From positions 1,862,133 to 1,926,132 of the forward strand of contig FJOG01000003.1 of the NCBI GenBank assembly GCA_900073065.1: a stretch of DNA of 64,000 nt. Reading direction: 5' to 3'. The translations under genes were made by a program, and so were the position numbers. Numbering within the stretch: the first letter of the stretch is position 1; each line of letters starts with the position of its first letter. Positions 57,525 to 64,000 of this stretch are shown here, in pieces. This stretch comes from Phialocephala subalpina (lineage: Eukaryota; Ascomycota; Leotiomycetes; Helotiales; Mollisiaceae). Below the pieces are notes generated by a model that saw only the letters and a list, made by a program, of their open reading frames with translations, was not told where the DNA came from and did not search any database.

Positions 57525-58125
57525 ATGCCAATAGCACACATCTCCCTCCCAGTCTCCTCCCTCCCGGGTGCAACAACATTCTACCTCGCAGCCCTCAAAC
57601 CCCTCGGCTATGATATCTTCATGAAGCTTGAAAACACAGTCGGGTTGACCATAAAATATGATGGGCCTGATTTCTGGTTGCATCAATGTCCTTCATCTCA
57701 GGACAAGGAAACACAAAAGACGCATATCGCGTTCAAGGGCAACAGCCAGAATGCTGTTCGAGATTTCTACCAAGCTGCGTTGTTCGTCCACTCTTTTCAT
57801 TTCCTCCCTCTTTCCCTTTCCTTTCACCTCCCACTAACACTTCCCTTTTTTAATCTTCCAATTTACTTCACTTGAGCTAATACTACCCCAAAGAAAAGCG
57901 GGAGCAACAGACAACGGCCCACCAGGCGAGAGACCACAATACACGAAGGGATACTACGCAGCGTATGTGCTTGATTTGGATGGGAATAACATCGAGTGTG
58001 TTTATTATCAGCCTTGGTGGTTGAGTGCTTTGCAGGTTGCGCCGATGTTGGTTGGGGGTTTGGCTGTTGCGGGGTTGGCTTGGTGGGGTGGGAGGAGTGG
58101 ATGGGGGTTTGTGGTTCTAGATTGA
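57525..58125 (+). CDS. VOC-fold (glyoxalase-like) protein with hydrophobic tail
   Basis: Predicted 161 aa from two exons (57525-57778 and 57894-58125), one 115-base GT-AG intron with a GCTAAT branch site. It starts MPIAHISLPVSSLPGATTFY, the usual beginning of fungal vicinal-oxygen-chelate proteins. H5, H67 (KTHIAF) and E119 (NNIECVYY) sit where the metal ligands are expected. The fold is a single beta-alpha-beta-beta-beta pair of modules, about 124 residues. After it comes QPWWLSALQVAPMLVGGLAV and a hydrophobic stretch to about 149, then a short polar end. Plain VOC proteins of this group stop near residue 125. The reaction is unknown; relatives act in glyoxal, dioxygenase or antibiotic-binding chemistry. 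Confidence 0.82.
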
Positions 58126-58274
58126 TGTGTGTGAGTTGAGTTTCGAGGGTGAGTGGGAAAAGGAGTTTGTGTTAATGGAGTGTGGAGTTCGGGATCTGTT
58201 GATGGAGGGAATGGAATGGCGATGAGCTCTGTAGGGGAAATGCAATGACCAAAACGAGCTAGTAAAATGGAAAA
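58126..58274. other. 3' flank of the VOC gene
   Basis: Short stretch between the stop codon at 58125 and the hairpin repeat field. Nothing else is seen. Confidence 0.4.
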
Positions 58275-58960
58275 CCTGTGCCCGTAGCCTCAGTTTCACG
58301 GTCTTATCAACTTGTGCCGAGCTGAAACTAAGCCGCGAGCACCTGTTTTATGGATATAAAGGGGACACGGACGTCGGGACCGAACTTCCCGATCACCCGG
58401 GGCACCAGTTTCGCAAGTATCAACGGCGGGCAGTTTCTGCGAAGTTGATGCCGTAACGCCGAGGTAGTGAATTCCAAGTGGGTACCAAAACTAGTACTGT
58501 ACGAGACTGAGACCCCCAAAACTCGTTCATAGTTACACAACCGGTGCCCGAGGCTAAAGGAGTGAATCTAAATCTGGCACTAAATCTGGTGCCAGACGGA
58601 GCTCATTATCAGCTTGTGCTTGACAACGCTACAGTTGCAAAACACCCCCATTTGCTAGTCGAACCTCTTGGTTCTGAAGAGGCTGCAGCCGCAAAAATGC
58701 CCTAACGCAACTTCATGTCCACCACAAAGCTGGAGCCGTGAGAAGGTTGCATCTGCTAAGACACCAATTTTGTGCCCAACGCTACAGCCAGCCGCAAAAT
58801 ACCTGCAACTGCTTCTGAAACTTGTGCCAGGCTATGGCGTAGCCTTGCTAAGTGGTGCCCATAGCCTGGCACCTGAGTTGTGCCTGTTCGTACTCTGCAA
58901 ACAAATAACAAGTTGAAACGCATCTCGTGCCTCAACTTGTGCCTCGACTTGTGTCTGCTG
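58275..58960. repeat. GTGCC/GGCAC hairpin repeat field 2
   Basis: The words CTTGTGCC, GTGCCAGGCT and AGCCTGGCAC recur about ten times. At 58824-58837 and 58859-58872 there is a perfect 14-bp inverted repeat (GTGCCAGGCTATGG / CCATAGCCTGGCAC) with a 21-base loop. A smaller one, CTGGCAC / GTGCCAG, is at 58574-58580 and 58589-58595. Shares its core words with the field at 49850-50274, 8.5 kb away. It ends just beyond the 3' end of the dynactin p25 gene. Confidence 0.75.
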
Positions 58961-59147
58961 CAGCTTCACAGGCATACACCATCATACCCATTCTCTGCAG
59001 CCGGCGCACCTCATCGTAGAAATTGTGAATTGTATTCATCTGAATGCGTATAATTCGGGTATCATTTTCTTCGTTCCATCCATCGATTCCTCCAGCTATC
59101 GCGTCGTGAAGCTCCACGGCGTAGCGCCACACCCATCCCCTCTGAAC

Positions 59148-59883
59148 CTAGTTCCTGACCTCCCTGTACACCTCTCTCAAATCCATCCCATCCACCTCTC
59201 CCTCCGCAATTTCACCAACCACTCGTCCTGGCCTTCCAGCAACGATCGAGAAGCTCGGAATGACCATATTCGGAGGGACAACTGTTCCATCCAGAATCCT
59301 CACATAGTCTTTGATGATTGCGAACTTGCCGACTACGCAGTTCGCTCCAATGTTGACATGGCTACCGATGAGCGCTGCTTCGATGATGGAGCCTGGACCG
59401 ATGAAGACGTGATCTGCGATTTTGAGAGGGTAGTGGGAGAATTGCCTGTTGTCCAAAGTCAGCAAATGGCCCAGCTGCAGATATATTTGAAGAGCTCTCA
59501 GCACATTTACGTATTTACATACCCTTTGTACAATTTGCCTGGCGGCCTCAATTCACATCCTCGACTGAAGAAACAATATCTCCCAATCGCAACCGCAACA
59601 GGATTCCCTTGCTTCTCGCCTGGATTGCTGGATGTGTATGTTCGTAGCAGATCTCCGCGGATGATGACTTCGGCTTGGATTACGGTCTTTCCTCCGAGGA
59701 TAATGTTTGTTGTGCCGATAATCTGAGAACGTCGAGAGACTTTGTTTCCAGTATCCTGGGAGTGATGTTAGATGGTGTCTGATATATGGCAGAGCTAGGC
59801 TATCCGAAGGGTGAGAGATCGGAGAAGAGTAAACATATACGTACGGTCTCGATGTACTCGCCCTTCACAGGCTTTTTCGACAT
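59148..59883 (-). CDS. dynactin subunit p25 (DCTN5, RO12)
   Basis: Predicted 189 aa from three exons (59883-59845, 59755-59523, 59445-59148), GT-AG introns of 89 and 77 bases. It starts MSKKPVKGEYIETDTGNKVS. The body is a left-handed parallel beta-helix with hexapeptide turns: IIGTTNIILGGKTVIQAEVI, IRGDLL, then FIGPGSIIEAALIGSHVNIG, ANCVVGKFAIIKDYVRILDG, and VVPPNMVIPSFSIVAGRPGR. This is the p25 subunit of the dynactin pointed-end complex, needed in filamentous fungi for early-endosome and nuclear movement by dynein. The very short 39-base first exon is typical for fungal p25. All parts are intact. Confidence 0.94.
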
Positions 59884-60209
59884 TTTGGCTACATGACAAG
59901 ATGGTTGTCGTTGTCGCGCTTTCGCGGTTGTACTGCGCTTCGGCAGAATTCTAGGCGGTGTACTAAAGGCTCCAGTATGCTGATTGGCTTGGATTTTGAG
60001 AATGAGCTACAGTCAGTGCCCTAAAGTTCCCGTGATTTTTTTTTTGACCCCGCACCCTATATTTTCCAAAAACTTAAACTTCACATAACTTTACCAATTG
60101 TAGTTCAAATTAAAATCTGATTGATGCTATTAATGCGCCTATGTGTCCTCTCTCTAACGATACAAAAATCTCTCGAAAATGTCTAAAATTGGGCTCAATA
60201 TTTTGTGTG

Positions 60210-61538
60210 CTACCCCTTGGCCTCAATAACAGCTTCTATCCGAGCACTCATACTTGCACCCAAAGTATCAAACAATTCTTGGTCTAAAGTATCCCAAGCC
60301 GCTTGGAGACAAGATTCCAATCTCTGTCGCGCATGTTCTGACTCTGATTTGTCTGCTGCAACCTCCGGAAACATCTCATAGTACCTAGTCTTTAAGTGCC
60401 ACCAAATATGCTCGATTGGGTTCAAATCAGGGGAGTAAGGAGGCCAGTCCATGAGCTGTGTGATCCCTTTGGCAGCGAACCAAGCCTTGACCTTCTTGGT
60501 ACAATGAATAGAGGCATTATCCTACATGAATAGATACCCTGGGTCGAGTTTTTCGTGAATTGGAGCAAGTTCTGCGTCCAAAACCTCGATATAGGAGTTG
60601 GCGGAATACCCATGCTTCTGGCTCTCAAAATCCCGGTCCATAATATAGAGGTTAGACCGCCCGAGGTCCCAAAAGCATGCCCAGACCATAACCTTCATGT
60701 TCTTATTCGTTCCGTAAGTTTGGACCATTTTTGGTTGCCATTTCTCTGTCGATATTCGAAAGCACCATTCATCCCGTTTCCCCCGCCCCCGCTCACAAGA
60801 GCACTCATCACTCCACATATGCATTCCCTATTCCTCTGCATTCAAATGCCGATGCGCAAGGCACCAAGCAAGTCGCTTATTGGCATTCTTTTGAGTAAGA
60901 AATGGTCGTCGTTTGCACTTTCAATTCTTGATTCCATGCTCCTTCAAAATCTTCTTAACAGTTTTCCTCTTAAAAGTAACCTCGCAAGCTTTTATGACTT
61001 CGGCATAGGAATCCTTAGGAAAGCGGCGGACGTGCCGTAGTACAAGTCGTTCTTCAGCGTNNNNNNNNNNNNNNNNNNNNNNNNNNNNNNNNNNNNNNNN
61101 NNNNNNNNNNNNNNNNNNNNNNNNNNNNNNNNNNNNNNNNNNNNNNNNNNNNNNNNNNNNNNNNNNNNNNNNNNNNNNNNNNNNNNNNNNNNNNNNNNNN
61201 NNNNNNNNNNNNNNNNNNNNNNNNNNNNNNNNNNNNNNNNNNNNNNNNNNNNNNNNNNNNNNNNNNNNNNNNNNNNNNNNNNNNNNNNNNNNNNNNNNNN
61301 NNNNNNNNNNNNNNNNNNNNNNNNNNNNNNNNNNNNNNNNNNNNNNNNNNNNNNNNNNNNNNNNNNNNNNNNNNNNNNNNNNNNNNNNNNNNNNNNNNNN
61401 NNNNNNNNNNNNNNNNNNNNNNNNNNNNNNNNNNNNNNNNNNNNNNNNNNNNNNNNNNNNNNNNNNNNNNNNNNNNNNNNNNNNNNNNNNNNNNNNNNNN
61501 NNNTTTATAGGCCCAAGAGGAGTGCGTTCTAGTGGCAT
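60210..61538 (-). pseudogene. Tc1-like DDE transposase, three nonsense codons
   Basis: One frame runs from the ATG at 61538 (MPLERTPLGPI), through the gap, to a stop at 60210. After the gap it shows a helix-turn-helix-like end (VTFKRKTVKKILKEHGIKN), then RRPFLTQKNANKRLAWC, the first catalytic Asp in WSDEC, MKVMVWACFW, the second Asp in FM(stop)DNASIH, and the third acidic residue in WPPYSPDLNPIEH. I count 35 residues between the second D and the E. In-frame stops are at 60923-60921 (TGA), 60830-60828 (TAG) and 60524-60522 (TAG). The last stands where MQDN is the family consensus. The transposase cannot be made from this copy. Confidence 0.9.
61061..61503. other. assembly gap (443 N)
   Basis: Unresolved bases inside the transposase gene. 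The repeat nature of the element probably caused it. Confidence 0.99.
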
Positions 61539-61627
61539 ATTATGATTAAGGAAGGAGGAGGAACGCGCTTCGCGAAAAAACGCGCTTTTAAATTAAAAAT
61601 CACGGGAACTTTAGGGCACGGACTGTA

Positions 61628-62343
61628 GATTCACTCCTCCATGGCCTAGATCGCACCTCCTCATCCTCATTCATATACAAATCTTCTTCCTTCATATTTT
61701 CTTCTCACAACAATTCAAATCTGACATTCGAATTCGACGAAAGTCATGGTACAAGTCATGGTACATGAAACAAGGTCTATCTTATTCCAAAATATGTCAC
61801 ACAATGCGATGTACCTCCGTACCTCCTACCTTCGCAGACTCATTGCTCTCCACCTGACTTAGATTTCAATGATCTCGTCCACCTAAGCGCACCTTGAAAT
61901 GTGCACAATTTGACTGTGGCTTTAGGCCATTTGCTGTCGTCGTGAAAGGGAGGAAGAAATGGTGCAGCACCGAGGGAGGAAAAGCAGGAGCAATGCAGAG
62001 TTTTCTGCTTTCGTCGAACCGAAGATGAAAGCACTGCATGAATTTCGATGCTGGAATTAAGCTTGTCTGTCCCTTCTATCCTTTTCAACGCTTTTTCTCG
62101 CTTCTGTGGTTTAAAATTTGAAGCTAAATTCTTTTTGGGGTGTTCCCCTCCTTCTCATCTCTTCAAGTGCTGAAGCCATCTCAAGACATTTTTAATTGAA
62201 TTGCTACCGATATGCAGGCCCTTAGAGGTGCCTTGAAAGTGGAAGGCGGTACTTCAATCTCAGATGCTGCGTTCAGTTTGAGGAATCATGGAGTGATTCC
62301 TCAAGAGGAAGCTTGGCTGAGACTTTTGGGAGTTGGCTTACGT
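61628..62343. other. intergenic, no gene seen
   Basis: Between the transposon and the 3' end of the 2EXR gene. Short frames only; no support for a gene. Confidence 0.45.
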
Positions 62344-63274
62344 TCATCGTGCTGTTGCGAGGGTTTCGTTGCCATCGCTGTCTTGAACTGGTTGCTGAGA
62401 TTTTTGATACAGCTCCAAGTCCAAGGTATGGAATGTGTTATCACAAGCAAAGCTTTGCTGGCATTTATTAGAGCATTTCGTATCTTTCGTATGCCAACTC
62501 CTCCAATCGGTACTGCATTCCCTTATGCTTCCCTCTCCATGCAAATTGAAAGTCTCCACAAGGTCGTCCACGAGAACTAAGTCCGAGAGGTATTCACGCC
62601 AGGGTTGTTCGAATTTGTCGTCTCTCATAGAGACAAGAAAAGTCTCTGAGATGGAGTCGCCCCGGTTCCCGCAGATAATTTCGAAGCTTAATTCGTGAAA
62701 GTCTCGAGACACCTCCGGAACGAGAGCAGCCCTAAACATTAACAATCTCCTTGCACGTTTGAAAAGCCGGCAATCGAACCATCTTGGCATCAAGAAGTCC
62801 GAAGTTCTAGGGTAAAAGGCGATCTCGGGACACCACATGAACATATGCTTTTCGGGGTCTGCGAAAATGCCACTTTTTTGCTATGTATACATTAGAATAC
62901 TCATAATTGCTAGTCTACTGGTATCGTTCAAATGCTTCACGGCGTGAATCTCGACACGCGTGGAGTATAGCAGGTATTCTATTCGTTTTGTTCCACCACC
63001 ATGTACATTGGAATGCGATGACTCGTCCAATAGAGTCAACAGCGGCTTTCCAAAATCGAAGCCTCAGCTCTAATGGAAGATCTGCGAATCTCGCGAAGGT
63101 TGTGGTTGTTTCTAGAGAGGGACCGTTAGAAGTTGAATCTATGGTATGCAAAGATCGAACTGAGACTCGAGTCTTGGGGTTGAGGTTATTTTTTGAACGT
63201 GCTAGTTCGAGGGCGAGTTGGTACGAAGGTATAAATTGATTTGAAATTTTCTGGCAGATGTGATGCGCCCGCAT
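62344..63274 (-). CDS. 2EXR-domain protein
   Basis: Predicted 294 aa from two exons (63274-62919 and 62872-62344), one 46-base GT-AG intron with a TCTAAT branch site and a joined codon CAT. It starts MRAHHICQKISNQF. The 2EXR hallmark is TFARFADLPLELRLRFWKAA followed by PAILHACRDSRREAFERY, and after the intron FADPEKHMFMWCPEIAFYP. The remaining 150 residues are less conserved, as usual in the family. No signal peptide or TM. Function unknown; the motif is F-box-like. The frame is intact, unlike the related gene at 439-1408. Confidence 0.82.
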
Positions 63275-64000
63275 TAATGTTAGCGGTACCCAAGTTTTGA
63301 AAGTCCTGGGTGGAAACTATCTTTATTTGAAACATAAACTGTCGAGGCTCTCGTCTCTACATGCTCTGATCAAGTCTTAGAGTTTAAAAGTGGAAGATGA
63401 GAAGTGATTCCGTTTGTCTGGTATTGTTTACTCCCTGATGGCAGCACCTTTGAAGACAAGAAACCAAAACCAGACGAGCCTTGCACTACGCTAGATTTGT
63501 TGATGCAACATGCTCTTCCACTGTCTCACCATCTGCTTCGAAAAATTGAAAAGAAAAGCTAAAAAAGATCATGGAAATAGTACGGACATTGACCAAACTT
63601 GTATCATTGCTCCTCTCAATAGCAATATTTTCAAGACGTATCAATACCTAGACACTGATGTCCAGAAGCCTACTTCTCAATATCCAAGTCTGGTGATAGT
63701 AATTGTACACTTGCGCACCATTGTTTCTCCTGCTTTGGTACAGCCTGAGAATCTCTATGTTCCCTCCTCGAGAGGGTCTTTGTTTAGTTCGCTGGCCCTA
63801 GGGGCATGTCGTACAACGAATATGAGGATACAGGTAACTCAGTGGTGCCGTTCCAAGCCCACCGTACAAGTGAACCCTGACTTGTCAACTGTTAGCATCA
63901 TTCTCATTTACTCGGCATATTTATAGTAGAGAGCCCGTACAATAAAGAGGGCTCTCCCTCGTCGCCTTCGGTGGGTTCAGGCTCAAGGACTCCCGGATCT
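63275..64000. other. end of window, no gene seen
   Basis: The first part is the promoter side of the 2EXR gene. A frame at 63510-63926 has no recognisable content. No other feature is supported. Confidence 0.45.

Larger units (their letters stand above)
60010..61625. mobile_element. Tc1/mariner transposon, decayed
   Basis: Terminal inverted repeats of about 31 bp bound the element: left CAGTCAGTGCCCTAAAGTTC from 60010, right its complement ending at 61625, with one mismatch (A/C at the sixth base). They are flanked by the TA target duplication (60008-60009 and 61626-61627), the hallmark of Tc1/mariner insertion. The total is 1616 bases including a 443-base gap. It contains one transposase frame on the minus strand, with three nonsense codons. 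Inserted 127 bases upstream of the p25 start codon. Confidence 0.92.

Noticed and set aside
63510..63926. Open frame of 138 codons near the right end
   Set aside because: No domains or biased composition of a real protein; no supporting neighbours.

Overview
This window is nuclear DNA of a filamentous ascomycete (Pezizomycotina). Leotiomycetes is my best guess, but I cannot place it firmly from sequence alone. The evidence is short GT-AG introns (mostly 46-60 bases) with CTAAC/CTGAC-like branch sites, uncapped monocistronic genes on both strands, fungus-specific families (2EXR, DUF3405, Prm10-like ThrE, Sim4/Fta4, tandem-GFA), and RIP-like decay of repeats. There are two assembly gaps, at 7588-8042 and 61061-61503. 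Both sit inside repeat-associated sequence.

Layout. 0.4-8.3 kb: a frameshifted 2EXR gene, a tRNA-like sequence, then minus-strand genes for a flavodoxin, an NTF2-like protein and a tandem-GFA protein, and a broken 3-beta-HSD-type dehydrogenase split by an AT-rich insertion and a gap. 8.9-12.9 kb: an RPA1/MEIOB-like OB-fold protein with a PIP box, and INO1 (inositol-1-phosphate synthase), both minus. 13-16 kb: no gene seen. 16-31.3 kb: a gene-dense core with a paxillin-like LIM protein, a DUF3405 type II membrane protein, a secreted GH31 alpha-glucosidase, an SDR and a ferric reductase. 32.6-34.4 kb and 44 kb: three degraded members of one unrecognised family. 35-42.4 kb: a large disordered Q-rich protein, a 3.5 kb gene-free stretch and an MFS sugar transporter. 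45-48.2 kb: kinetochore Fta4 and a coiled-coil protein. 48.2-53.8 kb: a gene desert with hairpin-forming repeats. 53.8-59.9 kb: a Prm10-like transporter, a VOC-fold protein with a hydrophobic tail, more hairpin repeats, and dynactin p25. 60.0-61.6 kb: a complete-ended but dead Tc1/mariner element. 62.3-63.3 kb: an intact 2EXR gene.

The genes form no single pathway. INO1, dynactin p25, Fta4, the LIM protein and the ferric reductase are core cell functions and are all intact. The broken frames are confined to accessory families (2EXR, the three-copy family, the dehydrogenase, the transposase). That contrast suggests real decay rather than random sequencing error. The items most worth a second look are the paired GTGCC...GGCAC hairpin repeat fields, the three-copy degraded family, the PIP box on an RPA1-like protein, and the RIP-type nonsense codons in the Tc1 element.
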